Origin: Caulobacteraceae bacterium
GTDB lineage: Bacteria; Pseudomonadota; Alphaproteobacteria; Caulobacterales; Caulobacteraceae
Assembly (NCBI GenBank): GCA_947452365.1
Contig: CANGCO010000002.1
Location: forward strand, 30,017 to 94,016
Direction: 5' to 3'
Length of the DNA stretch: 64,000 bases
Both the position numbers and the translations under genes were made by a program. The notes beneath the pieces were generated by a model. That model searched no databases and was not told the DNA's origin. It worked only from the letters and a program-made list of their open reading frames with translations. Every line of letters begins with the position of its first letter. Position 1 is the stretch's first letter. This document shows positions 23,167 through 32,451 of this stretch, in pieces.

Positions 23167-24159
23167 ATGACCGAAATAATTGCCGGCCCAGCCACAGAGA
23201 TCGTTTTGCCGGACTGGCCGGAATTTGGCCTGATTAATGATGTGCGCCCGCCGTTGTTTGCTGCAATTGGTCGCGGCGAGCCTGTGGCCCTAGCCACCCT
23301 GTTTCGCCTTAAGGGCGGCGGCCCACGGCCGGTTGGCACCCAGATGGCTTTTACCGCCAAGGCGGCACATGGTTTTTTGTCGGGTGGCTGTATTGAGGCC
23401 GATGTAACCTTGCATGCGGCGCAGGTCTTGGCAAACGGCGCACCCCAGAGGCTTGTCTATGGCCCATCAGGACCCTGGCCCGATATCCGCCTATTATGCG
23501 GGGCTGAGATTGAGATCTTGGTCGAGCAGATCTTGCCAGGTGATCTTGCGGTCAGGCAACTCATGGCGTTTAGCCTAGCCCGCACACCCGCACATTGGGT
23601 CAGCAATGGTACGGCCCGCCATTGTCTTCCGGTCCAACATATTGAGCAGACCTTATGGCAAGAGGCGCCATTTGAGATCAGCCGCGCCTATTTGCCCGAG
23701 CCCCGCCTTATCATTGTCGGCTCTGATCCGGCGGCCCTGGCCATGGCTAGGCTTGGTGTGCAAAGTGGGTTTCAGACCTGGCTAAACCGGCCCAAAGGCC
23801 CCCAAGCCCCGCCGGCCATTGAGGGCTTGCATTATATCCGCTCCGATCCGCAAGCGGCGCTTGATGAGATTGGTCTGGACGCATGGACCTCGGTGGCAGT
23901 CGCCAGCCACGATATGGAAATCGATCACGCCGCGCTTGTGACGGCGCTTGGCTCGAATGTCGGCTATGTTGGCCTATTGGGGGCCAGGCGGCGGCTGGCC
24001 GAGCGGATAGAGGCGCTCAAGGCCGCTGGCCTTGCGCCAGAACGCATTGCGCGCCTGCATGCGCCGATTGGTTTGGACCTTGGCGGCAAGGCGCCTTGGG
24101 AGGTCGCAATCAGCGTGCTTGGCCAGATTGTGCAAATCCGCCAGCAGGGTAATTTTTAG
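23167..24159 (+). CDS. xdhC: XdhC/CoxF family molybdenum-enzyme maturation factor
   Basis: 330 aa. The N-terminal XdhC/CoxI domain (GEPVALATLFRLKGGGPRPVGTQMA, GFLSGGCIEADV) and a C-terminal Rossmann-like domain (ASHDMEIDHAALVTALGSNVGYVGLLGARRRL, RLHAPIGLDLGGKAPWEVA). XdhC proteins bind molybdenum cofactor, aid its sulfuration and insert it into xanthine-dehydrogenase-family enzymes. It is the only + strand gene at this end of the molybdenum island and overlaps moeA tail to tail. Its client is most probably IorAB (28.8-31.4 kb). It starts 121 bases from the upstream repA start region, so both share the divergent promoter gap. Confidence 0.9.
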   Translation: MTEIIAGPATEIVLPDWPEFGLINDVRPPLFAAIGRGEPVALATLFRLKGGGPRPVGTQMAFTAKAAHGFLSGGCIEADVTLHAAQVLANGAPQRLVYGPSGPWPDIRLLCGAEIEILVEQILPGDLAVRQLMAFSLARTPAHWVSNGTARHCLPVQHIEQTLWQEAPFEISRAYLPEPRLIIVGSDPAALAMARLGVQSGFQTWLNRPKGPQAPPAIEGLHYIRSDPQAALDEIGLDAWTSVAVASHDMEIDHAALVTALGSNVGYVGLLGARRRLAERIEALKAAGLAPERIARLHAPIGLDLGGKAPWEVAISVLGQIVQIRQQGNF

Positions 24160-25370
24160 AGCCGGTCTAGGCGCACAATCTCGACGATTGCGCCTTGTTC
24201 AAGACCCTGGCCATTGGCTTCTTGCCGTATTAGGGCCCTTGCCTTGGCAAACACAGTGACCAGCGACGAGTCCTGATCGCCAAATGGTCGGACCCAGACC
24301 TGACCTTGGCGGACCTCCAAATCCGCTCGGCTCCAGTGCTCGCGGGGGCCGCCCGATGTGCCCAGCGCGGGCAGGGGAGTGGCTAAAAAGGCGGTCTCAA
24401 GCTCTGGCCCCGGCTTCTGGCCCAGCATCGTCCGGATCAAGGGCTGCAAGAAGAGTTGTGCGCATACCAAGGCTGATGCGGGATTGCCCGGAAGGCCCAG
24501 TACGCGTCGACCATCTTGCAGTGTGCCAAACCAGGTCGGCTTGCCCGGCCGGATGGCAATGCTCTGAACCCTCAATTCTAGGCCAAGTGTGGCCATGGCA
24601 GGCTTGACCAGATCATGATCCCCAACCGAGGCCCCGCCAAGTGTCAAGATCAGGTCCACATCCAGATCGCGTACGGCGCTCGCGATGTCTTCAATTCTGT
24701 CTGCAGCGCAGTGAAGCCGCAGAGCCTTTGCGCCCCAGGTCTCAATAAGCGCGCAAATCGCTGTACTGCCCGAATTATAGATTTGGTTTGGCCCTGGCGC
24801 CTGACCGGGCTCAACCAATTCATCACCGGTCGACAAGACCGCCACCCTTGGCCGCTGGATCACATCAAGGACGGCGGCGCCTGCGCTGGCGGCCAAGGAC
24901 AGCCGCCAAGCATCGAGCCGCTCGCCTGGCTCCAGCAAGACTGTGCCCTGCAGAAAATCGCCCCCTTGCGGGCGAATGTGACTAGAGCTTCCTGTATCGG
25001 CGCTGATAAAGGCAAACCTGCCTTCGCGGCGCACATGTTCCTGCACCACAACCCGGTCGCAGTCCTTGGGCAGGGGCGCGCCGGTAAAGATGCGTACGCA
25101 TTGCCCCGTCGCCACCGGCCCCTCAAATCCGCCGCCGGCGGCGCTTTCACCAATAACTAAAAGTCCTGACGAGCTTTGAACGAGGTCGCTGCGCCGGACC
25201 GCATAGCCATCCATGGCCGAGGCAAAAAACGGCGGCTGATCGCGCTTTGCAATCACGCTCTCGGCTAGGACCCGGCCATGCGCGGCGGCTAGGTCTACGG
25301 TTTCGGGCCTAAGCTTGATGGCTGCTTCAAGGATCAGGCGGCGCGCCTCATGGACAGCAAGGTTCTTCAT
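24156..25370 (-). CDS. moeA: molybdopterin molybdenumtransferase
   Basis: 404 aa with full MoeA domain order: N-terminal [35 protein letters not shown], then the MoaB-like domain [55 protein letters not shown], and the C-terminal beta domain. It inserts molybdate into adenylylated molybdopterin. Its ATG overlaps the moaC stop by four bases, and it ends in a TTAG shared with xdhC. Last gene of the moaA-moaD-moaE-moaB-moaC-moeA operon. Confidence 0.95.
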   Translation of the reverse strand: MKNLAVHEARRLILEAAIKLRPETVDLAAAHGRVLAESVIAKRDQPPFFASAMDGYAVRRSDLVQSSSGLLVIGESAAGGGFEGPVATGQCVRIFTGAPLPKDCDRVVVQEHVRREGRFAFISADTGSSSHIRPQGGDFLQGTVLLEPGERLDAWRLSLAASAGAAVLDVIQRPRVAVLSTGDELVEPGQAPGPNQIYNSGSTAICALIETWGAKALRLHCAADRIEDIASAVRDLDVDLILTLGGASVGDHDLVKPAMATLGLELRVQSIAIRPGKPTWFGTLQDGRRVLGLPGNPASALVCAQLFLQPLIRTMLGQKPGPELETAFLATPLPALGTSGGPREHWSRADLEVRQGQVWVRPFGDQDSSLVTVFAKARALIRQEANGQGLEQGAIVEIVRLDRL

Positions 25371-25873
25371 TGATCCTGGCCGCTGCGGGGACGCTGAAAA
25401 TCACCAGATGCCCCACCGGTCTTGCTGACCAGGCATATGCCCTCAATTGTCATGGTCTTATCGGCGGCTTTTAGCATGTCATAGAGGGTCAGGCAGGCAA
25501 TGCTGACGGCGGTCAAGGCCTCCATCTCAACGCCTGTTGGCCCCGTGGTGCGCACCTTGGCCGTGACTTTTAGGCCAATGCCCACAGCTTCAGTGACCTC
25601 AACACCGACCTTGGACAAGGCCAAAGGATGGCAAAGCGGGATCAGGTCCGAGGTCTTTTTTGCCCCCATGACCCCGGCAAGCTCGGCAACGGCCATGACC
25701 TCGCCCTTACGGCCCGCACCGGTTAGGGCCAGAACCAGGGTCGCCGGTGCCATTCGGATCAGGCCCTCGGCCGCGGCCTCGCGGGCGGTGTCTGGCTTGT
25801 GCGAGACATCCACCATGCGGGCGCGGCCCGTGGCATCTATATGGCTAAGGCTAGGCGTGTCTTTGGCCGTCAT
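25367..25873 (-). CDS. moaC: cyclic pyranopterin monophosphate synthase
   Basis: 168 aa. MoaC signatures: [17 protein letters not shown] at the start, [15 protein letters not shown], and [26 protein letters not shown] with the catalytic Lys/Asp region. It converts the 3',8-cyclo-GTP product of MoaA into cyclic pyranopterin monophosphate. It is three bases downstream of moaB and overlaps moeA. Confidence 0.95.
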   Translation of the reverse strand: MTAKDTPSLSHIDATGRARMVDVSHKPDTAREAAAEGLIRMAPATLVLALTGAGRKGEVMAVAELAGVMGAKKTSDLIPLCHPLALSKVGVEVTEAVGIGLKVTAKVRTTGPTGVEMEALTAVSIACLTLYDMLKAADKTMTIEGICLVSKTGGASGDFQRPRSGQDQ

Positions 25874-25876
25874 GAC

Positions 25877-26431
25877 TTAGACCTCGTTCAGGCGCGGCAT
25901 GAGCTCGACCAGATTGCAAGGCTTGTGACGGCTATTGAGCTGGGCACTGATCACCTTGTCCCAGCCGTCCTTGACGGCGCCATTCGAGCCCGGCAGGCAA
26001 AACACAAACACCCCGCCTATAATCCCGGCCAAGGCCCGGCTTTGCAGCGTCGATAAGCCCACCGTCTGGGTGCTGACCATGTGAAACACGACCGAAAACC
26101 CTTCAATGCGCTTGTCAAAAAGCGGCTCAACCGCTTCAGGTGTCACATCGCGGCCGGTCAGGCCTGTGCCGCCTGTGGTAATAATGGCGTCGATCTGACC
26201 CGAACCCACCCAGGCGAGGACCTGAGCGCGAATGGCAGTGCGATCATCACGAACCATGGCGCGGCCCGCTAGCACGTGCCCGGCCTCGCTAACCCGGCTA
26301 GCCAAGAGATCGCCTGAGGTATCGCTTTCCTCATCACGGGTATCGGATACGGTCAAGACTGCGACCCGCACCGCGATATGCGGCAAGGTCTCGTCAATAC
26401 GGCCGCCAAAGCCGGGGGGCAGGGTGCTCAT
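25877..26431 (-). CDS. moaB: molybdenum cofactor biosynthesis protein MoaB
   Basis: 184 aa. The molybdopterin-binding fold is shown by VAVLTVSDTRDEESDTSGDLL, IITTGGTGLTGRDVTPEAVEPL and the C-terminal CLPGSNGAVKDGWDKVI. MoaB/MogA proteins adenylylate molybdopterin before MoeA acts. There is no separate mogA in the window, so this copy probably does that step. AAGGA eight bases before the ATG supports the start. It is preceded by moaE after ten bases. Confidence 0.93.
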   Translation of the reverse strand: MSTLPPGFGGRIDETLPHIAVRVAVLTVSDTRDEESDTSGDLLASRVSEAGHVLAGRAMVRDDRTAIRAQVLAWVGSGQIDAIITTGGTGLTGRDVTPEAVEPLFDKRIEGFSVVFHMVSTQTVGLSTLQSRALAGIIGGVFVFCLPGSNGAVKDGWDKVISAQLNSRHKPCNLVELMPRLNEV

Positions 26432-26441
26432 TTTTAGATCC

Positions 26442-26906
26442 TTATTTGTTCGCGCCGCCTGGGCTGACCTTCCAGCGGTCCAGATCTTGATAGTCTATGC
26501 TGCGTGGCTCGATCCAGTGTGTACCGCCAGGGCCATGTTGCTTTTTCCAAAACGGGGCCTGGCTTTTCAGGTGATCCATTAGGAAGTCGGCACCCTCAAA
26601 CGCCTGACGCCGATGCCGGGCTGCGCAGGCAACAAAGACGATGGCTTGGCTGGGCGCAATCAAGCCGGTCCGGTGTACAATGAGTGCATCTAGCAAAGAA
26701 AAGCGCTGCCCTGCGGTTAAGACCAGTTCCTCGATCCAGATTTCTGTAAAACCAGGATAGGCTTCAAGCTCTAGGCCCGTGACCTGGCCATCTTCGTGGC
26801 GGGCGAGCCCTGTAAAACTAACCACCCCCCCAATATCGGTCCGGCCCAGGCAAAACTGGTTTAGCAGGGCGCCGATATCGAGGTCTTCGGTTTGGAGCCT
26901 AATCAT
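26442..26906 (-). CDS. moaE: molybdopterin synthase catalytic subunit
   Basis: 154 aa. Family motifs: VVSFTGLARHEDGQVTGLELEAYPG at residues about 29-55, LIVHRTGLIAPSQAIVFVACAARHRRQAFEGADFLMDHLKSQAPFWKKQ containing the active Lys near PFWKK. It transfers two sulfurs from MoaD thiocarboxylate to cyclic pyranopterin monophosphate. Its start overlaps the moaD stop by four bases, a common coupling of the two synthase subunits. Confidence 0.95.
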   Translation of the reverse strand: MIRLQTEDLDIGALLNQFCLGRTDIGGVVSFTGLARHEDGQVTGLELEAYPGFTEIWIEELVLTAGQRFSLLDALIVHRTGLIAPSQAIVFVACAARHRRQAFEGADFLMDHLKSQAPFWKKQHGPGGTHWIEPRSIDYQDLDRWKVSPGGANK

Positions 26907-27136
26907 CCGCCGCTCATGGGGGGTAAAAACGCCACTTCGGACCGCGGGCCAAGTAAGGCATGGCCGCGCACAATCGCCTTATCGACCGCGACCTGAACAC
27001 CGGGCCCGTTGACAGCCAGAGCAAGCTCAGGATCCAGTTGCGCCATCAAGCTGGCCAAATCCGCGACCCCGTCAAAATCGCGCTCGCGCCATCCGGCAAG
27101 ATCACGCAGGGGCCCAAACAGCAAGACCTTGGCCAT
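26903..27136 (-). CDS. moaD: molybdopterin synthase sulfur-carrier subunit
   Basis: 77 aa from ATG 27136 (a GGGGG run precedes it). It begins AKVLLFGPLRDLAGWRER, an ubiquitin-like beta-grasp start, and ends in PPMSGG; the terminal Gly-Gly is adenylylated and thiocarboxylated to carry sulfur to MoaE. A longer frame to 27208 would start inside moaA and has no family support. No moeB activating enzyme is in the window. Confidence 0.93.
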   Translation of the reverse strand: MAKVLLFGPLRDLAGWRERDFDGVADLASLMAQLDPELALAVNGPGVQVAVDKAIVRGHALLGPRSEVAFLPPMSGG

Positions 27137-27140
27137 GATA

Positions 27141-28181
27141 CTAGCCCCCCGTCCGTGACATGTGCCGCTGTAAGGTTGGTGCCAAGCCCTCACGAATCTG
27201 AAAATCATGGCGCTTGGGCTTTAACCCAATCGCGCCCTGAATTGCTGAGTCAAGCCCGTCGACCCCTAATGGCCCGCGCAAGACGGCGCGCAAATCGGTC
27301 TCGTCCTCATGCCCAAGACAGGTATGCAAGGTGCCCGTACAGGTCAGGCGCACGCGATTGCAGGCCTCGCAAAATGTATGCGACATGGGTGTAATTAGGC
27401 CGAGTCGGCCGCCGGTTTCCGCGACCCGCACATAACGCGCAGGCCCCCCGGTCTGAAGCGGGATATCGCTTAAGGTCCAGAATGAGGCCAAATGGTCGCG
27501 CACTGTCGCCAGCGATAAAAACTGTGTCGTGCGGTCTTGGCCAGTATCACCAAGCGGCATGGTCTCGATTAAGGTCAGGTCAAACCCACGCCCATGTGCC
27601 CAGCCAATGAGGTCTGGGATTTCGTCCTGATTGGTGCCAAGCAAGGCAACCGTATTGATCTTGATCGCTAGGCCGGCGGCTTGAGCGGCATCGAGCCCCT
27701 TAAGCACCTGGCCTATCTGGCCGCCGCGGGTCAGGCTGGAAAATAGGTCGGGTTTGAGCGTATCGAGCGAGACATTAATCCGCTTGATGCCAAACTTGGC
27801 AAGGTCTTCAGCATAGGTGGCCAATTGGGTGCCATTGGTGGTCAAGGTCAGCTCATCCAGGCCCCCGCTGGCAAGATGGCGCGATAGGTTCTCGATCAGG
27901 CCCATAATGCCTTTGCGAACCAAGGGCTCACCGCCGGTTAAGCGGATTTTGCGCACGCCCATGGCGATAAACTTGCTGGTCATGATATCGAGTTCTTCTA
28001 AGCTCAAGACCTCAGCCTTGGGCAGGAAGACCATATGCTCGGCCATGCAATAGACACACCTTAAATCACAACGGTCCGTCACCGAGACCCGCAAATAGCG
28101 CACTGCGCGGCCAAACCCGTCGATCAGATCGGGACGGGATTGATTGGCGGTGGCATAGGCAGCGGAGTCAAACGGAGGCAT
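27141..28181 (-). CDS. moaA: GTP 3',8-cyclase (radical SAM)
   Basis: 346 aa. The radical-SAM cluster is CxxxCxxC at Cys38, Cys42 and Cys45 ([13 protein letters not shown]), with [14 protein letters not shown] following. The second 4Fe-4S cluster is held by the C-terminal [18 protein letters not shown] near residues 271-288. The C-terminal Gly-Gly (RTGG) needed for GTP conversion is present. First step of molybdenum cofactor synthesis. It is first gene of the six-gene leftward operon and diverges from the mocA-like gene across only 29 bases. Confidence 0.96.
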   Translation of the reverse strand: MPPFDSAAYATANQSRPDLIDGFGRAVRYLRVSVTDRCDLRCVYCMAEHMVFLPKAEVLSLEELDIMTSKFIAMGVRKIRLTGGEPLVRKGIMGLIENLSRHLASGGLDELTLTTNGTQLATYAEDLAKFGIKRINVSLDTLKPDLFSSLTRGGQIGQVLKGLDAAQAAGLAIKINTVALLGTNQDEIPDLIGWAHGRGFDLTLIETMPLGDTGQDRTTQFLSLATVRDHLASFWTLSDIPLQTGGPARYVRVAETGGRLGLITPMSHTFCEACNRVRLTCTGTLHTCLGHEDETDLRAVLRGPLGVDGLDSAIQGAIGLKPKRHDFQIREGLAPTLQRHMSRTGG

Positions 28182-28210
28182 GATGGGTCCGGCTAAAGGA
28201 GCGTTTAGAC

Positions 28211-28792
28211 ATGACGACAGACCCCATATGGAGCGCCATCATCTTGGCAGCGGGTCAGTGTAGCCGTTTTGGCGGCGGCAAGCTACGGGCGGTTTACAAG
28301 GAAAAACCTGTTCTGGACTGGGTTTTGGGCGCGGCCTTGGCCTGCCCGGTTGCCGAGATCGTGGTGGTGTGCGGGGGCGATCCAGTGATTGCCAACACTC
28401 TGCCTATCGATGGTCGGATCAAGGGCGTCTGGGCCAAGGATCATGCCCTCGGCATGGGGGCATCTTTAAGCGAGGGGCTGGGCGCCCTAGATCCAAAAAG
28501 TCGGGGCGCCTTGGTGTTTTTGGGCGACATGCCGCGCGTGCCAGCACATCTGGTCAGGGATCTGATTGCTGCGATAGGGCAGGGGGCCTTGGCCGCGGCC
28601 CCAGAATTCGCCGGTCGTCGGGGCCATCCGGTACTGATTTCATCTGCGCTATTTGACCAGATCGACGCGCTTAGGGGCGATCAAGGAGCCGGCCAGATCC
28701 TAGACCAACTCGGCGAAAAGCTTGTCCTGATCAAGGCCCCGGACGATGGATGCCTGTTCGACATCGATCGGCCGGGGGATCTGATGGCCTAG
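28211..28792 (+). CDS. MobA/MocA-type nucleotidyltransferase for molybdenum cofactor
   Basis: 193 aa. The nucleotide-binding loop [15 protein letters not shown] lies at residues 10-24, followed by [14 protein letters not shown], the metal-binding Asp region, and [14 protein letters not shown]. The GHPV motif is typical of MocA, which attaches CMP to give the cytosine dinucleotide cofactor, rather than MobA (GMP). IorAB-type hydroxylases use the cytosine form, and this gene lies convergent to iorB, sharing a CTAG stop overlap. I therefore favour MocA activity. Confidence 0.87.
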   Translation: MTTDPIWSAIILAAGQCSRFGGGKLRAVYKEKPVLDWVLGAALACPVAEIVVVCGGDPVIANTLPIDGRIKGVWAKDHALGMGASLSEGLGALDPKSRGALVFLGDMPRVPAHLVRDLIAAIGQGALAAAPEFAGRRGHPVLISSALFDQIDALRGDQGAGQILDQLGEKLVLIKAPDDGCLFDIDRPGDLMA

Positions 28793-30954
28793 GCCTTTAC
28801 GAAAGGCAGGCTTGTTGTCGGTTTGCCGGTTAAGGCCAACAGGGCATTGGCAACCGCGGGCGCGATCGGTGGCGTGCCGGGCTCGCCTATGCCGCTGGGA
28901 TTGGCGCCCGATGGCACAATATAGGTCTCAACGGTCGGGGCTTCATTTTGGCGCAGCACCCGATAGGTGTCAAAATTGTGCTGCTGGACCAAACCGTCCT
29001 TCAGGGTGATTTCGCCAAACAGGGCCGCTGATAGGCCATAGGTCACCGCACCCTCCATCTGGGCCGCGATCTGGTCGGGGGCAATGGCGATGCCGCAGTC
29101 GACGGCGCAGACCACCCGGCCAACCCTTGGCACGCCATCGATTATGGAGACTTCGGCCACTTGAGCAACCACACTACCAAAGCTTTCATGGACCGCGATC
29201 CCGCGCGCTGTTCCGGCAGGCAGGGGCTTGCCCCAACCCGCCTTTTGCGTGGCCAGATCCATAACCGCCAAATGGCGCTTGGCATCAGCCTTGGTATAGA
29301 GGGCGCGGCGATAGTCTACCGGATCCTTGCCCGCCTTAGCGGCCAATTGGTCGATCGTGTGTTCCATCACTAGGGCCGTATGCGTGCCGCCCACCGAGCG
29401 CCACCAAAGCACGGACACTGGCGACTCGGCCAAGATTACCTGGCCATCGACCACGGATGCGGCCTTCAGATAGGGTGAGCCGAGAACCCCTTCAACTGCG
29501 GCGGCCTCAAACTTGCCCTGGGGCATGGGACTGCCCTTCATGATGGATTGGGTGACCACAGTATGGCGCCAAGCTGCCGGATAGCCGTCGACCCCAACCT
29601 TGATCGCCAAATTATGGTGCACCATGGGCCGATAATGGCCACCCAGCATGTCATCTTCACGCGTCCAGACCAGCTTGACTGGGGTAAACCCGCCGATCTT
29701 TTTGGCAATCCGTGCGCATTCAACCACATAATCCCCATCGACGGTCGCTCGGCGGCCAAACGAGCCGCCCGTGGTCAGGGTCTCAATCTCGATGGCACCG
29801 GGCAGGACGCCAATGGCCTTGGCGACATTGACCTGATCCATGGTCGGGCCTTGACAGCCATAGGTCAGCTTGACCTTTTGACCATCGACCTGAGCCACGC
29901 AGTTCATCGGCTCCATGGATGCATGCGCCAAATAGGGGAAGTCGAATGTGGCTGTGTGCAGCGGCCCGCCAAAAGCCGTGGTTGCATCGCCCCGGGCCTC
30001 AAAGGGCGTGCCGTCGCTGCGGGCTGAGGCAATCTTGGCATAGGATTGCGCAATTTCGGGGGTGCTACGCTTTTCAGCCTTGGACTCGTCCCAGGTCACT
30101 TTTAGGGCATCTCGGCCCTGTTTGGCAGCCCAGGTATTTTCGGCAACGACCGCAACACCGGTGGCAATCTTGAAGATCTTGACCACACCCTTGACCTTTT
30201 TGGCCTCGGTATCGTCATAACTTGCCACCTTGGCGCCGAAGCGCGGCGCATGGGCGACCATGGCGGTCAGCATGCCGGGCATATGAATGTCTTGGGTATA
30301 GATGGCCGTTCCCGTGCTCTTGGCCAGACTGTCCTTGCGGCGGACTTTTTGCGTGCCGATCAGGGTAAAGGTCTTGGGATCCTTAAGTGTCGGCGCTGTT
30401 GGCGGCGCGACCTTGGCGGCGTCCTTGAGCAAATCCGCAAAGCTGGCGCTCTTGCCCGAAGCATGGCTAACCACACTGTCCTTGACCGTGATTTCGGCGG
30501 CTGGAACGCGCCATTTGGAGCTTGCGGCCTGAACAAACATGGCCCGCGCGCTGGCACCCGCTTGGCGCAACTGCATCCAGCTATTGGCAATGGCGGTTGA
30601 GCCGCCCGTGCCTTGCGCGCCAAACAACAGGTTTTGATAGACCTTGGTATTGGCGGGCGATTGCTCGACCAGAACCCTTGACCAGTCTGCATCCAGTTCT
30701 TCGGCAACAATGGCGGCAAGGCCGGCATGTGTGCCCTGGCCAAATTCAATATGCTTGGAAATTACGGTCACGGCGCCATCAGCGCCGATCTTGATAAAGG
30801 GACCAAAGGCCCCAAAATCGATCTTTTTTGCCCCCAGGTTCAGGATATCTGTGGGTGAGCAACCGACCAAGAGCGCGCCGCCGACAAGGCTCGCGCCCAC
30901 GACCAGATCGCGGCGGGTGGTCCCATTTTGGGAAAGGGTCACAGGCTTGTTCAT
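28789..30954 (-). CDS. iorB: molybdenum hydroxylase large subunit (IorB-type), Tat-exported
   Basis: 721 aa. N-terminal twin-arginine signal [20 protein letters not shown] with Arg14-Arg15; Cys32 sits in a lipobox-like LLVGC. The rest is the molybdopterin-binding xanthine-dehydrogenase fold: [49 protein letters not shown] and the catalytic Glu691 in [12 protein letters not shown]. Relatives oxidise isoquinoline, aldehydes or nicotinate. The protein should fold with cofactor in the cytoplasm with IorA and be exported together to the periplasm. No cytochrome c subunit gene is adjacent, so the electron acceptor is unclear. True substrate not deducible. Confidence 0.92.
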   Translation of the reverse strand: MNKPVTLSQNGTTRRDLVVGASLVGGALLVGCSPTDILNLGAKKIDFGAFGPFIKIGADGAVTVISKHIEFGQGTHAGLAAIVAEELDADWSRVLVEQSPANTKVYQNLLFGAQGTGGSTAIANSWMQLRQAGASARAMFVQAASSKWRVPAAEITVKDSVVSHASGKSASFADLLKDAAKVAPPTAPTLKDPKTFTLIGTQKVRRKDSLAKSTGTAIYTQDIHMPGMLTAMVAHAPRFGAKVASYDDTEAKKVKGVVKIFKIATGVAVVAENTWAAKQGRDALKVTWDESKAEKRSTPEIAQSYAKIASARSDGTPFEARGDATTAFGGPLHTATFDFPYLAHASMEPMNCVAQVDGQKVKLTYGCQGPTMDQVNVAKAIGVLPGAIEIETLTTGGSFGRRATVDGDYVVECARIAKKIGGFTPVKLVWTREDDMLGGHYRPMVHHNLAIKVGVDGYPAAWRHTVVTQSIMKGSPMPQGKFEAAAVEGVLGSPYLKAASVVDGQVILAESPVSVLWWRSVGGTHTALVMEHTIDQLAAKAGKDPVDYRRALYTKADAKRHLAVMDLATQKAGWGKPLPAGTARGIAVHESFGSVVAQVAEVSIIDGVPRVGRVVCAVDCGIAIAPDQIAAQMEGAVTYGLSAALFGEITLKDGLVQQHNFDTYRVLRQNEAPTVETYIVPSGANPSGIGEPGTPPIAPAVANALLALTGKPTTSLPFVKA

Positions 30955-30968
30955 GATCTTGGCCTCGC

Positions 30969-31424
30969 TCAGGCAGACTTGGACGCAGCAGCGTCCTTGA
31001 TGGCGGCGCGAATGCGTTGATAGGCGCCGCAGCGGCAGATATTGCCGCTCATGGCCGCGTTAATATCAGCGTCTGTGGGATGGGGTTTTTCCGCGAGCAG
31101 GGCGGCGGCGGCCATGATCTGGCCCGACTGGCAATAGCCACATTGCGGCACATCATGCTTGACCCAAGCCGCTTGCAGTGGATGGTCACCATTAAGGCCT
31201 TCGATCGTGGTGATCTTGACCCCGGCCAAGGCCTCGATTGGGGTCGAGCAAGACCGGATCGGCTGGCCATCGGCATGAACGGTACAGGCCCCGCATTGGG
31301 CAATACCGCAGCCAAACTTGGAGCCGGTCATTTTAAGTTCGTCACGCAGCACCCACAAAAGCGGTGTGTCTGGCGCGGCCTCAACCTGAAGCGTCTTGCC
31401 GTTTACCTCGAGCGCGATGGACAT
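30969..31424 (-). CDS. iorA: (2Fe-2S) small subunit of molybdenum hydroxylase (IorA-type)
   Basis: 151 aa. Plant-ferredoxin-type cluster ligands Cys39, Cys44, Cys47, Cys59; second cluster ligands Cys95, Cys98, Cys130, Cys132 (CGYCQSGQ and [16 protein letters not shown]). It passes electrons from the molybdenum site of IorB. It has no signal peptide, consistent with piggy-back export on the Tat signal of IorB. GGGAGG before the ATG supports the start; iorB follows after 14 bases. First gene of the pair. Confidence 0.95.
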   Translation of the reverse strand: MSIALEVNGKTLQVEAAPDTPLLWVLRDELKMTGSKFGCGIAQCGACTVHADGQPIRSCSTPIEALAGVKITTIEGLNGDHPLQAAWVKHDVPQCGYCQSGQIMAAAALLAEKPHPTDADINAAMSGNICRCGAYQRIRAAIKDAAASKSA

Positions 31425-31569
31425 CGGCCTTGGCCTCCCTGTTGTGCTATCAAAATTGCAATGGACGCATTAAACCCATTATGGATGTGATCTTAACGTT
31501 GCTCAGGTCAAGTCGCGATGGATAATTTCACATCCTAGTGAAGATTTTTTGACGGTCAGGACCAACCCC

Positions 31570-32451
31570 ATGGATGCCTTCCCGGCGTTTTTTCCCCTCG
31601 AGGGGAATGTCATTGTGATCGCCGGTATCGGAGAGGGGAGCGAGGCTAAGGCCAGGTTGTTTGAGGGCTCGCCCGTCATCCTGCGCCGCCTGAGCGGGGA
31701 TCTTGCCTTTGATGACGCCGGCTATCAGGGCGCTTCGCTCGCCTTTATCGCCCATTCCGACGAGGCATTCTGCGTTGCCGCCGCCGCCGCCGCTCGCAAG
31801 GCGGGGGTGCCGGTAAATGTGGTTGATCGCCCGCAAATGTGTGATTTCACAACGCCCGCCCTGATTGATCGCGGACAGGTTGTGGCCGCGATTGGCACAG
31901 GCGGCTCTGCACCCTTGCTAGCCAGCCTGCTGCGCGCGGATATCGAGGCGCGTATCCCGGTTGGTATTGGCCAGATTGCTGGGCTGTTAAAAGACATGCA
32001 AAGCGAGATCCGCTCAGCTCTTCCAGATCTGGTCCGGCGGCGCGCCTTTATGCGACTAGCGGTTGGCGGTCCGGCAGCGCAGGCCGCCATGGATGGCGAT
32101 CTAGACGCCGCGCGCCAGCATTTGCGCGGCTTGTTGGAACGCGGACTTGCCCTCGCGGGCCGGGCGTATGCGCTTAATGGCCAAGGCCCAGCGGACCTAA
32201 TGAGCCTGAAGGCCGCGCGAAGGCTGTCGGAGGCGGATATTCTTGTGCTCGGAGAACAGGCCAATCCCCAGATCGCCGTTTTGGCCCGGCGTGATGCTGA
32301 GCGTTTGAACGCGGCCAGTACGGATGGTCAGGCCTTGGCGGCCCTGTTGGCCGAGGGCCTCTGCCTCGTCTTGATTGCCGCGCCAGATCTAGCCAAGGCC
32401 TTGACAGACCTTGGCCATGATATTGAGCCCTTGCCGGTGGCGAGCGCCTAG
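31570..32451 (+). CDS. CysG-like siroheme-synthase family protein with degraded methyltransferase part
   Basis: 293 aa from ATG 31570 (CAGGA upstream). Residues 1-105 match the precorrin-2 dehydrogenase/ferrochelatase Rossmann domain (FFPLEGNVIVIAG, VPVNVVDRPQMCDFTTPAL with Asp86 at the catalytic position, AIGTGGSAPLLASLLRADIEA). Residues 115-195 correspond to the dimerisation domain. From about 198 a piece resembling the start of the uroporphyrinogen-III methyltransferase domain appears (GQGPADLMSLKAARRLSEADILVLGEQANPQIAVLARRDAERL, compare GAGPGDPxLLTLRA), but the protein stops about 45 residues later. It can probably do the NAD/chelatase steps at most. Adjacent to the molybdenum island but no nitrite or sulfite reductase is seen. 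Confidence 0.8.
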   Translation: MDAFPAFFPLEGNVIVIAGIGEGSEAKARLFEGSPVILRRLSGDLAFDDAGYQGASLAFIAHSDEAFCVAAAAAARKAGVPVNVVDRPQMCDFTTPALIDRGQVVAAIGTGGSAPLLASLLRADIEARIPVGIGQIAGLLKDMQSEIRSALPDLVRRRAFMRLAVGGPAAQAAMDGDLDAARQHLRGLLERGLALAGRAYALNGQGPADLMSLKAARRLSEADILVLGEQANPQIAVLARRDAERLNAASTDGQALAALLAEGLCLVLIAAPDLAKALTDLGHDIEPLPVASA

